Assembly (NCBI GenBank): GCA_934394985.1
Contig: CAKRRF010000025.1
Span: 1 to 37,261, forward strand
Length of the DNA stretch: 37,261 nt
Source of the DNA: an uncultured Marvinbryantia sp.
GTDB lineage: Bacteria > Bacillota > Clostridia > Lachnospirales > Lachnospiraceae
Direction: 5' to 3'
In this document: positions 1 through 7,795 of the stretch, in pieces
How positions within the stretch are numbered: position 1 is the first letter of the stretch
How the letters are laid out: each line of letters opens with the position of its first letter
Program-made: the position numbers and the translations under genes
Notes under the pieces: model-generated
What the model was told of the DNA's origin: nothing
The model's database searches: none
Seen by the model: only the letters and a program-made list of their open reading frames with translations

Positions 1-169
1 AGGTTTGTGGCAATGCCAAGGTTTGTGGCGATGCCAAGGTTTGGGGCAATGCCAAGGTTTGTGGCAATGCCAAGGTTTGTGGCAATGCCAAGGTTTGTGG
101 CAATGCCAAGGTTTGTGGCGATGCCAAGGTTTGTGGCAATGCCAAGGTTTGTGGCGATGCCGAGGTTTA
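1..169 (+). repeat. 18-bp tandem repeat, nine units plus a partial
   Basis: Units of AGGTTTGTGGCAATGCCA repeat with almost no divergence. The only changes are CAATG/CGATG alternation, one TGT to TGG change in unit 3 and a final G. Because 18 is a multiple of 3, copy-number change keeps the frame and adds or removes six-residue coils of the encoded beta-helix. The array continues beyond the left edge of the window. Confidence 0.95.
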
Positions 170-413
170 TCGGATGGATCATATCCTGGTGATTGGACCG
201 GCTGGCAGCAGAAATGATTTCACAACATTCTATCGTGATAAAGATAATGAGATCACCGTGAAATGTGGCTGCTTTCTCTGGAAAATTGATAAATTCCTTG
301 AAAAGGTTGCGCAAACGCACAAAGACAATAAATATGCTGTAGTATATCGCACAGCTGTGGAACTGGCAAAGCTGCAGATTGATCTTTCTAAGGAGAATGA
401 AGCAAATGAGTAG
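3..413 (+). CDS. Hexapeptide-repeat (left-handed beta-helix-like) phage protein, 5' truncated
   Basis: Open from the first complete codon of the window to TAG at 411-413, with no start codon inside the window, so the true start lies upstream. The reading frame gives nine near-identical hexapeptides of the form V-C-G-(N/D)-A-K, the V-x-G-x-A-x pattern of left-handed parallel beta-helix proteins, followed by a globular tail of about 80 residues (starting near MDHILVIGP) with a conserved-looking CGCF motif. I recognise the same architecture (repeat plus a tail containing TTFYRDKD and AKLQIDL) from hypothetical proteins of Bacillota phages. Function is unknown; a trimeric beta-helix scaffold is inferred. 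Two other frames are also open through the repeat because the unit is 18 bp, but only this frame continues into non-repeat coding sequence. Confidence 0.8.
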   Translation, partial: VCGNAKVCGDAKVWGNAKVCGNAKVCGNAKVCGNAKVCGDAKVCGNAKVCGDAEVYRMDHILVIGPAGSRNDFTTFYRDKDNEITVKCGCFLWKIDKFLEKVAQTHKDNKYAVVYRTAVELAKLQIDLSKENEANE

Positions 414-570
414 TATCGTGTGCATCATAGCAGTATTGGCTTTTGGATTCCCAGTGTATTACACGGGAGTGAAACGAGAAAGAAAAAGAAACAGTATTGC
501 ATACCGGAAAAGATTGTTCACAAAGAAACCTATTATAGATCTGAAAGAGGGAGAATACTGGATTGGTTGA
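406..570 (+). CDS. Small single-pass membrane protein
   Basis: 54 codons. The ATG at 406 overlaps the end of the upstream gene (ATGAGTAG) and has AAGGAG at 390-395. Residues about 2-22 (SSIVCIIAVLAFGFPVYYTG) form one hydrophobic segment; the rest is strongly basic (KRERKRN, RKRLFTKK), so an N-out, C-in topology is expected. The end overlaps the YqaJ nuclease start by 8 bases, indicating translational coupling within the early operon. No recognised family. A longer in-frame start at 379 has no better ribosome site. Confidence 0.55.
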   Translation: MSSIVCIIAVLAFGFPVYYTGVKRERKRNSIAYRKRLFTKKPIIDLKEGEYWIG

Positions 571-1213
571 GAAGAAAGTGTTTGCTAGCCGTGAAGAATG
601 GCTGCAAGCCAGAAATAACCGGATAGGCGGCTCAGATGCTGCTGCAATTATCGGGCTTAATCCGTATATGTCCAACGTGGATCTATGGGAGATCAAGACC
701 GGCAGGAGACAGCAGGAAGATATATCCCAAAAACCCTATGTGAAGTACGGAACGAAAGCAGAGAAGTATCTAAGGGAACTATTCAAGCTGGATCATCCAG
801 AGTATCTGGTACTCTACCAAGAAAATAACATGTTCCTCAACGATGCTTACCCGTGGGCTCACGCTTCTCTTGACGGCTGGCTTGGGAGTGAGAATGGCTT
901 CCGTGGCATTTGGGAATGTAAGACGACAAACATCTTGAATAGTCAGCAGAAAGAAAAGTGGGACAACCGGATACCGGATAATTATTACTGTCAGCTCCTG
1001 CATTACTTCATGGTGACAGAATACAAATTTGCAGTGCTGAAAGCCCAGTTGAAATACGATTATGGTGACGATGTAATGTGTGTCACGAAGGAATATCGTA
1101 TAGAGAGGACAGAAGTAGAGCAGGACATCCGGTATCTGGCAGAAAAAGAAAAAGAATTTTGGGAGTGTGTAAGGGAAGATCGAAAACCTACACTGATACT
1201 TCCAAGAATATAA
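563..1213 (+). CDS. YqaJ-family phage exonuclease (PD-(D/E)XK)
   Basis: 216 residues. YqaJ/lambda-exonuclease fold enzymes degrade one strand of duplex DNA to make 3' overhangs for an annealing partner. The family signature GGSDAAAIIGLNPY is at residues 22-35, and the catalytic acidic/lysine set is visible as D104 (ASLDGW) and E118-x-K120 (WECK). The start is taken as TTG 563, which has AGAGGGAG about 10 bases upstream; GTG 578 is the alternative. It is followed by a DUF1351 gene and recT, the usual recombination cassette of Bacillota phages, so it should supply the 3' tails on which RecT anneals. Confidence 0.88.
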   Translation: MVEKKVFASREEWLQARNNRIGGSDAAAIIGLNPYMSNVDLWEIKTGRRQQEDISQKPYVKYGTKAEKYLRELFKLDHPEYLVLYQENNMFLNDAYPWAHASLDGWLGSENGFRGIWECKTTNILNSQQKEKWDNRIPDNYYCQLLHYFMVTEYKFAVLKAQLKYDYGDDVMCVTKEYRIERTEVEQDIRYLAEKEKEFWECVREDRKPTLILPRI

Positions 1214-1227
1214 GAAAGGAGAAAGGA

Positions 1228-2067
1228 ATGGAATTTAAGTACTTATCAGAAGTTGTACTGCCACAGGCTCCGATCTTTAATTATGAGGATTTGAAAGCAG
1301 AGCTTGAGCAGAAATGCAAAGAGTATGAGAACCTGATCTATACAGAAGATCAGATTAAAATGGCCAAAGAAGATAAAGCCAAGCTGAATAAGTTGAAAGC
1401 AGCACTGAATAATGAACGGATCCAGCGCCAGAAGGAATGGAATGCGCCGTTTACAGAATTCAAAAGCAAGGTGGATGATCTTATCTCTATCATAGATAAA
1501 CCGGTTTCCATGATCGATAAACAGGTCAAAGAATATGATAAGCAGCAGGAAGATGCCAAAAGAGAGAAGATCAGAGAAGTGTGGAACACCCTGGAAGGAA
1601 AACCAGACTGGCTGAATCTGGATGATTGTTTTTCTAATGGCTGGCTTCTAAAATCATGCAGCATGTCAAAAGTAAAAGGATGCATGGAAGAAATTATTGC
1701 TACATCTAATCGGGATATTGCCACTCTGGAACAGCTTCCTGAATACAGCTTTGAAGCAATCGTAGCGTACAAAAAGAGCAGAAAGCTGGATGAAGCAATT
1801 GCAGAAGCAACAAAGCTGACCAATCTCAGAAAGATGAAGGAAGCACAGGAAGAGGAACAGCGAAAGAAAGCTGCAGAAGAAGCAATAAAGAAACAAGCAG
1901 AACAGTCTGCAAAAGATTCAGCAGAGCTTACACCGGTTGCTCAGGCAGTAGAAGAGAACGCAACAGTATATCACATGGTATTTGAATGCGATATCAATAT
2001 CAACCAGGCACTGAAACTCAGAGCATTCTGCGACAGTATTGGAGTTGAATTAAAGAAAGTTAATTAA
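1228..2067 (+). CDS. DUF1351-family protein of the recombination cassette
   Basis: 279 residues. The start at ATG 1228 has AGAAAGGAGAAAGG just upstream; the frame is open further 5' but overlaps the nuclease gene there. The N-terminal half matches the DUF1351 pattern (KAKLNKLKAALNNERI, W-x-APF, a run of helices). Residues about 200-240 are a highly charged coiled coil (KMKEAQEEEQRKKAAEEAIKKQAEQ), and the C-terminal 40 residues form a small alpha/beta unit ending DSIGVELKKVN. DUF1351 proteins regularly sit between YqaJ and RecT. The molecular role is unknown; an accessory of the exonuclease-annealase pair is inferred from position. Confidence 0.85.
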   Translation: MEFKYLSEVVLPQAPIFNYEDLKAELEQKCKEYENLIYTEDQIKMAKEDKAKLNKLKAALNNERIQRQKEWNAPFTEFKSKVDDLISIIDKPVSMIDKQVKEYDKQQEDAKREKIREVWNTLEGKPDWLNLDDCFSNGWLLKSCSMSKVKGCMEEIIATSNRDIATLEQLPEYSFEAIVAYKKSRKLDEAIAEATKLTNLRKMKEAQEEEQRKKAAEEAIKKQAEQSAKDSAELTPVAQAVEENATVYHMVFECDININQALKLRAFCDSIGVELKKVN

Positions 2068-2080
2068 AGGAGGAAGAACA

Positions 2081-3037
2081 ATGGCAGTAAATAATCAGTT
2101 AGTTAATCAGGATAACAAAAAACCGTCTGTCGGTGCTACGATCGCAACATTTCTTTCTGGCGAAGCAGTGAAGAAAAATATTGCTGATGTTGTGGGGAAA
2201 ATGGATTCTACAAGATTCGTAACATCTATTGTATCAGCAGTACAGAACACACCGGCACTGAAAGAATGCACGAACGTGTCTATTTTCTCAGCGGCATTAC
2301 TGGGGCAGGGGCTGGAGCTTTCACCAAGTCCACAGCTTGGACAGTTCTATATGGTTCCATTCGAAGACAAAAAAGCCGGGATAAAGCAGGCAACATTCGT
2401 ATTAGGCTACAAAGGATATATCCAGTTGGCTATTCGTTCCGGTCAGTACAAACGTCTGAATGTCATGGCTATCAAAGAAGGCGAATTACAGTACTTTGAT
2501 CCTCTGAACGAAGAAATCAGCGTGAATTTGATGAGAGATAACTGGGATGCCAGAGAAAAGGCAAAAACCATTGGATATTATGCATTCTTTGAACTTACAA
2601 ATGGATTCAAAAAAGCAATGTATTGGAGTATTGACCAGATGATCAATCATGCTGATAAGTACAGCCCGGCATTCAGCAAGAATGCAACGAGCGGAAGATA
2701 TCCAAAAGTATCCTATGCAGATTATCTAGCCGGTAATTATGATAAAAAAGATGCCTGGTTGTATTCCAGTTTCTGGTATAAAGACTTTGATGGTATGGCA
2801 TATAAAACCATGTTGAGACAGCTTATAGGAAAATGGGGCCCCATGAGCATCAGCATGCAAAATGCTTTCGCAGCAGATAATGCAGTAGTAGATCAGAATG
2901 GTTGCCCGATTACATATCCAGATCAGGAAGAAGCGGAAATGCCAACGGTAGATACGACAGCAACAGAAGAATCTGTGCAGGAACGGCCGGCACCGGATCA
3001 ACAGCAGGATATCAACGATATCTTATTTAGTAATTAA
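2081..3037 (+). CDS. recT: RecT-family single-strand annealing protein
   Basis: 318 residues, preceded by AAAGGAGGAAG. The core carries typical RecT features: SIFSAALLGQGLELSPSPQ near 75-95, GQFYMVPFEDKK, FVLGYKGYIQLAIRSGQY near 110-125, and DFDGMAYKTMLRQLIGKWGP near 235-255. The last about 60 residues are an acidic, Gln-rich linker ending in DINDILFSN, a typical SSB-like acidic tip. RecT binds ssDNA and anneals it to complementary strands, giving recombination-dependent replication and mosaicism. Its partner is the YqaJ nuclease two genes upstream. Confidence 0.92.
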   Translation: MAVNNQLVNQDNKKPSVGATIATFLSGEAVKKNIADVVGKMDSTRFVTSIVSAVQNTPALKECTNVSIFSAALLGQGLELSPSPQLGQFYMVPFEDKKAGIKQATFVLGYKGYIQLAIRSGQYKRLNVMAIKEGELQYFDPLNEEISVNLMRDNWDAREKAKTIGYYAFFELTNGFKKAMYWSIDQMINHADKYSPAFSKNATSGRYPKVSYADYLAGNYDKKDAWLYSSFWYKDFDGMAYKTMLRQLIGKWGPMSISMQNAFAADNAVVDQNGCPITYPDQEEAEMPTVDTTATEESVQERPAPDQQQDINDILFSN

Positions 3038-3118
3038 TAACATTTGAGCACCTACACTTGAAATATATCACACAACATTCAAAAGCAGGGAGGTGCAGGC
3101 AATGAGAGGTACATAGAT

Positions 3119-3445
3119 ATGTCCATCAACTCAAGACAGAAAGGGGCAGCAGGTGAAAGAGAGCTGTCCCACAAGCTAAAAGAATACGGCTATGAAGCAC
3201 GAAGGGGACAGCAGTACTGTGGTTCCAACGGCGATGCAGACGTTGTAGGGCTTCCAGGAGTCCATATTGAGTGCAAGCGGGTCGAGAAACTGAATATTGA
3301 TGCGGCCTTACAGCAGGCTATCCATGATGCATCAGAACAGGAGATCCCAGCCGTATTCCACCGCAAGAATCGAACCGATTGGAAGGTTACGATCAGGTTA
3401 GAAGATTTTATGAAGCTGTACAAGGATTCGTGCAGCAGAAAATAG
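3119..3445 (+). CDS. Holliday junction resolvase-like PD-(D/E)XK endonuclease
   Basis: 108 residues. The start at ATG 3119 has GAGAGGT 9-15 bases upstream. The nuclease core is plain: E13 (GERE), D41 in GDADVVGLPG, then E51-x-K53 (HIECKRVE), the PD-(D/E)XK arrangement of phage resolvases. A small phage resolvase directly after recT fits cleavage of branched recombination intermediates before packaging. The 80-base gap before it (3038-3118) contains a strong GGGAGGTG followed by a 4-codon ATG-AGA-GGT-ACA-TAG reading frame, possibly a mini-leader or just a fortuitous site. Substrate specificity is inferred, not visible. Confidence 0.82.
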   Translation: MSINSRQKGAAGERELSHKLKEYGYEARRGQQYCGSNGDADVVGLPGVHIECKRVEKLNIDAALQQAIHDASEQEIPAVFHRKNRTDWKVTIRLEDFMKLYKDSCSRK

Positions 3446-3457
3446 AAAGGGGCAGCC

Positions 3458-4126
3458 GTGGCAAGACCAGAAAAAAGCGGCATTGATTATTTTCCCCTGG
3501 ACACTGATTTTTTTGATGATAAAGCTATCAAGATCCTCATTTCAAAGTTTGGAAGTGATGGGATAGCGCTATTGATCTATCTATACTGTGATATCTACAA
3601 AAACGGTTATTTCAGAACGGTCGATGAAGACTACTGGGATATCGTCAGTGCAGATACGAAGATCAACCAGAATACAATTGGACAAGTGATGTCATACTTG
3701 CATAGGCGGTCACTGATCGTAGCAATTAAACTTCCTATGTCGGTCAACTGTCTCACCTCCACCGCAATTCAAAGACGGTATATGTTCGCCGTCAAAGAGA
3801 GAGCCAGGAAGGCGAAGCGGTCCATATTGGTCGATCGTAATATATGGATGATACCAGAATCAGAGATACCGGAAATTCGGATCGTAAATGATGATGGACA
3901 TGCATCCCTTATTAAAGTCATCCAATTTTCAGATAGTCCAAGGAAAAATGAAGTTATTCCACGGAAAAACACAGGTAATTCCACGGAAAAATGCCTAAAA
4001 GAAAAGAAAAGTAAAGTAAAGAATAATAATGCAGTAAGCGCCCGTGGGCGCAGTAACAGTTTTAATAATTTCCCGCAGAGAGATTATGACTATGACGAAC
4101 TAGAAAAGCAGCTACTTGACTGCTGA
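3458..4126 (+). CDS. DUF4373 (Lin1244/Lin1753-like) phage replication protein
   Basis: 222 residues from GTG 3458, with GAAAGGGG upstream. The N-terminal half begins GIDYFPLDTDFFDDKAIKIL and continues with an LIYLYCDIYKNGYF segment, a winged-helix module typical of Lin1244/Lin1753-like phage replication proteins. A basic low-complexity linker follows (CLKEKKSKVKNNN). The C-terminal FNNFPQRDYDYDELEKQLL peptide is common to phage initiator and helicase-loader proteins. The likely role is origin recognition or helicase loading, inferred from family and position. No helicase or DnaC-like ATPase is visible nearby. Confidence 0.78.
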   Translation: MARPEKSGIDYFPLDTDFFDDKAIKILISKFGSDGIALLIYLYCDIYKNGYFRTVDEDYWDIVSADTKINQNTIGQVMSYLHRRSLIVAIKLPMSVNCLTSTAIQRRYMFAVKERARKAKRSILVDRNIWMIPESEIPEIRIVNDDGHASLIKVIQFSDSPRKNEVIPRKNTGNSTEKCLKEKKSKVKNNNAVSARGRSNSFNNFPQRDYDYDELEKQLLDC

Positions 4127-4139
4127 TAAGGAGGAAGTG

Positions 4140-4319
4140 ATGGGACGTAAAGGATATTACCAGGTAGAGACCTGGTGGAGGGATGAAGTACCAGATGAAC
4201 GGAAACTCTGGGAAAGCAAGAAAATGTATTCATGGCCAGAAGTGGTACAGTACATGGATGATATGATGACACAGGGACTGGCAGTACACGCACAGTTCTT
4301 TGAGGATTTGAGAGGGTAA
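4140..4319 (+). CDS. Small phage protein of unknown function
   Basis: 59 residues from ATG 4140, with a strong AAGGAGG 5 bases upstream. Tryptophan-rich N-terminus (YYQVETWWRDE) and acidic C-terminus; no recognised family. It follows the replication gene by 13 bases and is one base from the next start, so it belongs to the same transcript. Confidence 0.65.
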   Translation: MGRKGYYQVETWWRDEVPDERKLWESKKMYSWPEVVQYMDDMMTQGLAVHAQFFEDLRG

Positions 4320-4320
4320 A

Positions 4321-4773
4321 ATGGAAAGATTAACAAAAAGAGAAATTAGCGGAATCACGTACAATAATAGTCCCGGATTCATGTGCAGTTGCTATTGCGA
4401 TAATTGCTCAAAAGGAACAAAAAATTGCGACAGATTAAAAGCTATGGTCAATCGTCTTGCAAAATTTGAAGACTTAGAAGAGCAGGGCTTGCTTGTGAGA
4501 TTGCCGTGTAAGGTTGGAACTAAGATGTATGCAATATCATCGTTCCTTGACTGTATTTATAATTATGAGCATTGCAAGGCTACACAAGAGTGGAAATGCG
4601 AAGAAGATATTCAATGCGAGTATGAAAAGAGATTATATTACGTGAAAGAAATTAAATTTTGTCTAACTTTGAAAAGCGCTATCGGTAAAACCGTATTCCT
4701 CACCCGCGAAGAAGCTGAGAAGAAGTTGGAGGAGATGAAAGGGGAGCACGATGCAGGACGGAATCATTATTGA
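4321..4773 (+). CDS. Cysteine-rich phage protein of unknown function
   Basis: 150 residues. Cysteines cluster near the N-terminus (MCSCYCDNCSKG at about 21-32) and again at about 77-100 (LDCIYNYEHCK, WKCEEDIQCEY), suggesting metal-binding knuckles. The C-terminal GKTVFLTREEAEKKLEEMKG is a motif I recognise from many gut Bacillota phage proteins of this type, which often occur in several copies. No enzymatic motif is seen. Translation starts one base after the previous stop. Confidence 0.7.
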   Translation: MERLTKREISGITYNNSPGFMCSCYCDNCSKGTKNCDRLKAMVNRLAKFEDLEEQGLLVRLPCKVGTKMYAISSFLDCIYNYEHCKATQEWKCEEDIQCEYEKRLYYVKEIKFCLTLKSAIGKTVFLTREEAEKKLEEMKGEHDAGRNHY

Positions 4774-4869
4774 TACAAAATAACGGACACGTAGCATTTG
4801 GATAAATCAATCATGGAGGACTGCACAATAGCGTGCCAATTGCTTACATGGGGAAAGTGAGGATGAGAA

Positions 4870-5058
4870 ATGGAGAAACTAAAACCTTGTCCGTTTTGCG
4901 GAGGAAAGGCAGAAATGTTGATTGATGAATATAGCGTTTCAAGAAAAGAATATCTTGTAGCCTGCACAGAATGCGATGGAATGGTGGAACGCTGGAGAGA
5001 AACAAAGGAAGAAGCGGTAGAGCAGTGGAACAGGAGGACAAGTAATGAGCGAAATTAA
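4870..5058 (+). CDS. Lar-family restriction alleviation-like zinc-ribbon protein
   Basis: 62 residues. The CPFCGGKAE signature at 7-15 and a second knuckle CTEC at 32-35 frame one zinc ribbon, and the C-terminal AVEQWNRR is the usual end of Lar-like proteins. Lar of the Rac prophage moderates type I restriction-modification; most phage members are untested. The ribosome site is AAAGTGAGGATGAG. The 96 bases before it (4774-4869) hold no convincing gene. Confidence 0.75.
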   Translation: MEKLKPCPFCGGKAEMLIDEYSVSRKEYLVACTECDGMVERWRETKEEAVEQWNRRTSNERN

Positions 5059-5608
5059 ATTCAGCGACGGAATGCCAAAAAGAGAAAGACGTCCCAGCAC
5101 AAGAATTTACCCAGAAGAATTGCTGGATAAAAAATGCGGTGGCTGTGTAAGATGTCAGCCGAGAGAAAGAAAGGGCGAGACAGGCTATCGTTGCACGACA
5201 CAGCCTTACAACAAAGACATTTCTCCAGAAGATAAAGCTTGCGTTATTTACCGGGACAGAGAGGAAGAAGAAAAGTACAAGGCGTTAACAGCACAGGACG
5301 AGGAGAACCGCAGAAAAGAACTCTGGAATATCTATTCAAAACGTGAACCAATTAAATTGCCTATCGTAAATGATGGGTACGGAATGATTCCAGAATGCCC
5401 TATATGTGGGGAAATGCCATATAGCACTAAGCAGTGCCATTGGTGCGGTCAGAGATTTATCCAGGACGAAGAAGTGGAAGAATATATAAAACCACTGACT
5501 AAAGAGGTAACTTGCTTTTCATGCGGTAGAAAGGTAACGGCGAACGTGAGCAAGTACAACGGACACATTAGTTATCATTGCCAGTGTGGAACGAATTTTA
5601 TCGAATAA
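5045..5608 (+). CDS. Multi-zinc-ribbon phage protein
   Basis: 187 residues, overlapping the Lar-like gene by 14 bases. There is an N-terminal Cys cluster (C31, C34, C37, C50, C66), then a zinc ribbon C118-x2-C121 / C131-x2-C134 (CPICGEMP, CHWCGQRF) and a second C157-x2-C160 / C179-x-C181 (CFSCGRK, CQCG). A charged helical stretch links them (about 70-100). Function unknown. Two to three metal sites suggest a nucleic-acid or protein adaptor; this is inference only. Confidence 0.68.
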   Translation: MSEIKFSDGMPKRERRPSTRIYPEELLDKKCGGCVRCQPRERKGETGYRCTTQPYNKDISPEDKACVIYRDREEEEKYKALTAQDEENRRKELWNIYSKREPIKLPIVNDGYGMIPECPICGEMPYSTKQCHWCGQRFIQDEEVEEYIKPLTKEVTCFSCGRKVTANVSKYNGHISYHCQCGTNFIE

Positions 5609-5620
5609 GGAGGACACAAA

Positions 5621-6058
5621 ATGAGAAGCTACACGATAAAACTTCCGAGAGGACTGGAAGTAGATATTTTCAATCTACCAGAAAATTTTGATGCAGAAAT
5701 CAACCGCGTATTTGGAGAATACACACAAGAAACATCGGAAGATTATAGAGATTGCGACAGATTAGGGTTTATTGATTGCTGTGTGAGACATATCAATGGA
5801 AATAAAGACAGATACGATGTGGTAGATCAAAAAGTCGAGGACTACATTACTTCTCAGTGGAGAGAATACGGACAACTCGACAATAAAGATGATGTGTACA
5901 GTGCTGATTTCATGGCAGATTGTTATGCAGATGGCGTACATAATGCGGTATTATGTTCACATTTTGGAACTGACGATCACCATATTTACGACCAGATTCA
6001 GAAAGTGCTTGTGAGAATTATTAGAGTTGTAATGAACTACGAGGACAAGGAGGATTAG
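5621..6058 (+). CDS. Phage protein of unknown function
   Basis: 145 residues, preceded by AAGGAGGACAC. Acidic and soluble, with several aromatic/His pairs (FGTDDHHIYDQI near 117-128). I do not recognise a family. It is co-transcribed with its neighbours, which are spaced by 6-15 bases. Confidence 0.65.
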   Translation: MRSYTIKLPRGLEVDIFNLPENFDAEINRVFGEYTQETSEDYRDCDRLGFIDCCVRHINGNKDRYDVVDQKVEDYITSQWREYGQLDNKDDVYSADFMADCYADGVHNAVLCSHFGTDDHHIYDQIQKVLVRIIRVVMNYEDKED

Positions 6059-6064
6059 TGCAAA

Positions 6065-6196
6065 ATGTTTTATTGCTGTAACGAATGTAAAAACAAAGAA
6101 TGTCCCGTAAACTATCACAATAGAAAGAAAGGCGAGCCACTGTTTGTGAAAGCATACTGTGGAACCAAAAAGTGCAAAGGATATAAAAGACCATAA
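6065..6196 (+). CDS. Tiny cysteine-rich (zinc-knuckle-like) protein
   Basis: 43 residues (MFYCCNECKNKECPVNYHNR...). Cysteines at 4, 5, 8, 13, 32 and 37 plus H18 could ligate one zinc. The ribosome site is GGACAAGGAGG (6046-6056), overlapping the upstream gene's end, and the gene is followed directly by AAAGGAGG of the next gene. Tight operon spacing and biased composition support it as real. Function unknown. Confidence 0.6.
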   Translation: MFYCCNECKNKECPVNYHNRKKGEPLFVKAYCGTKKCKGYKRP

Positions 6197-6209
6197 AGGA
6201 GGACGCAAA

Positions 6210-6566
6210 ATGTTAATCAGAAGTCAGGATAAAATGTCTTTAGTAAAGTTTGAGAATATTGTTGTGAATATCAACAATATCAATGGCAAAGAAATCATTT
6301 GTTGGAGTCAGATGAATCCCGGAGAAGATGAGTATATCTCATTGGGAAATTATTCTACCAAAGCAAAAGCCATGAAAGTACTGGACATGATTCAGGAAGC
6401 CTATGCGGAATATAAAATTACCTGTACTTTTTTGACAGGCTTTACAGGACATCGAGCAATTGTGGAATCAAACGATATTTGCGTCAATGGTTTTAAAGAA
6501 CTTGCAGAAGGCTTTAAAAAGAATATGGTCTTTCAGATGCCAGAAGATAGGAGTGTGGAAGAATGA
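6210..6566 (+). CDS. Small phage protein of unknown function
   Basis: 118 residues from ATG 6210, with AAAGGAGGACG upstream; an in-frame start at 6159 would run through the previous gene and is rejected. The N-terminal part is a beta-rich module (LIRSQDKMSLVKFENIVV..., YISLGNYSTKAKAMKVLDMI) seen in many Bacillota phage and host hypothetical proteins, here fused to a C-terminal helical stretch. Function unknown. Confidence 0.65.
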   Translation: MLIRSQDKMSLVKFENIVVNINNINGKEIICWSQMNPGEDEYISLGNYSTKAKAMKVLDMIQEAYAEYKITCTFLTGFTGHRAIVESNDICVNGFKELAEGFKKNMVFQMPEDRSVEE

Positions 6567-6640
6567 CGGAAATATGGATATATCTGCATTGTTTACAATA
6601 AATTTGAAAGATTTTTTGCAAATTAAAAGAAAGGAAAAAA

Positions 6641-7261
6641 ATGAGCAACAAATTAAAAAAGAACAGCGCCCAGAAACGAACCAGAAGATATCTGGGTATC
6701 AATCAGAAAGTGATTAACCAGTACAACAAAAAAGAGACAGAAGAGAAAGCAATGCTTGCGGTATCGACCAGTATCTGCTGGATGACTTACCTTACTCTGT
6801 ATGATTTGCTTGGGTTCAAAGAGAAGCGGCTCAGGAAGTTTTACAGTATGGCTATAGACATGAAGGTAAGGTGGCATGATGGAGATGCAGACATCACAAC
6901 AGAATCCATGCAGAACTACTGCATAGCAAAGAAAATCAAATATCAGGACTGGATCCGGAGCATACCAGAAGTACAAAAGCGGGCATTGTGCCCTGTTACT
7001 ATAACAACAAATGAGGGTATCCGATACCTTGATGCGGTTATACTGGCAAATATTCTGCCTATGCTTATCATCTTAAAAGAAGAATTCCGGGTGTCAACGA
7101 AAAAGGTCAATGAGGTACTGGATAAGATCAAGTACCTGATCGGATGCTATTCTGCCAGACAGCCAAGATGCAAGAAACCATATCTGACTGATGACATGAT
7201 CTTGCAAGCGTTCCGGGATGAATTAAAACTGGATCTGGTGACGGGAAAGAAGGTGGCATGA
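6641..7261 (+). CDS. Phage protein of unknown function
   Basis: 206 residues, with AAAGGAAA before the ATG. The N-terminus is basic (KLKKNSAQKRTRRYLG), followed by mostly helical sequence with a hydrophobic segment near 45-58 and the pattern ITTNEGIRYLDAVILANILPMLIILKEEFR. No known domain is recognised; nucleic-acid binding is only suggested by the basic N-terminus. The stop overlaps the next ATG (ATGATG). Confidence 0.62.
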   Translation: MSNKLKKNSAQKRTRRYLGINQKVINQYNKKETEEKAMLAVSTSICWMTYLTLYDLLGFKEKRLRKFYSMAIDMKVRWHDGDADITTESMQNYCIAKKIKYQDWIRSIPEVQKRALCPVTITTNEGIRYLDAVILANILPMLIILKEEFRVSTKKVNEVLDKIKYLIGCYSARQPRCKKPYLTDDMILQAFRDELKLDLVTGKKVA

Positions 7262-7485
7262 TGGAAAAAAGGTTAAATCAGGATTCTTACGAAAAAGGAT
7301 ATCAGGATGGATATTCGAATGGATATAGTGATGGAAATTTTTTTACAAAAGCTCATATACTTGAAAAATTTTCTATGGATTTTAAAGAAAAATTTATGGT
7401 TTTTGGTTTTACAGAAGAAATAAACGAAAGAGATTTTGATGAATTCATTGAAAAAATGAAAACAGAAATTGATGAAAGTGAGTGA
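7258..7485 (+). CDS. Small phage protein with Gly/Tyr/Asp repeats
   Basis: 75 residues (74 if the second ATG is used). It contains a short internal repeat YEKGYQDGYSNGYSDG at about 12-27, a G-Y-x-D-G pattern common in phage small proteins, then an Asp/Phe-rich acidic helix. Overlap with the previous stop (ATGATGG) suggests coupled translation. Base composition is more AT-rich than its neighbours. Function unknown. Confidence 0.58.
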   Translation: MMEKRLNQDSYEKGYQDGYSNGYSDGNFFTKAHILEKFSMDFKEKFMVFGFTEEINERDFDEFIEKMKTEIDESE

Positions 7486-7489
7486 TGAT

Positions 7490-7795
7490 ATGAATAAGAT
7501 AAACGCAATAAAAACACTCAAACATCATTATGCGTGGCTAAAGCAGAGCTGGAAACCATATCCAGATCAGAAAGTGCTAGACGCTATAGGGACTGCTGTC
7601 AGTGCACTTGAAAAACAAATACCGAAGAAGCCAACATATGATGGATATGTATCTGTATCAGGCGGAACATTTGTGCGGGATGAGTGGATATGTCCGAATT
7701 GCGGTAGCCGGTATGAACTGGAATATGGTGACTATGAATATTGCCCTAACTGCGGACAGACAATAGATTGGAGCGCTGAAAATGAAACTGAATGA
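7490..7795 (+). CDS. Zinc-ribbon phage protein
   Basis: 101 residues from ATG 7490 (alternatives TTG 7469, ATG 7472 and GTG 7478 lie within the previous gene). Helical N-terminal half (INAIKTLKHHYAWLKQSW), then a classic zinc ribbon C68-x2-C71 / C85-x2-C88 (CPNCG twice) and a short tail. This helix-plus-ribbon design is frequent in phages of gut Bacillota. Function unknown. Confidence 0.66.
   Translation: MNKINAIKTLKHHYAWLKQSWKPYPDQKVLDAIGTAVSALEKQIPKKPTYDGYVSVSGGTFVRDEWICPNCGSRYELEYGDYEYCPNCGQTIDWSAENETE

Noticed and set aside
1..169. CRISPR array
   Set aside because: Units are contiguous with no unique spacers and are in-frame coding repeats.
5..217. Open frames through the 18-bp array giving MPRFVA or WQCQGL repeats
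   Set aside because: They end right after the array in non-conserved sequence. Only the third frame continues into an 80-residue globular domain.
388..696. Minus-strand 102-codon frame near the nuclease start
   Set aside because: Opposite to three overlapping + genes, with no ribosome site and no recognisable protein features.
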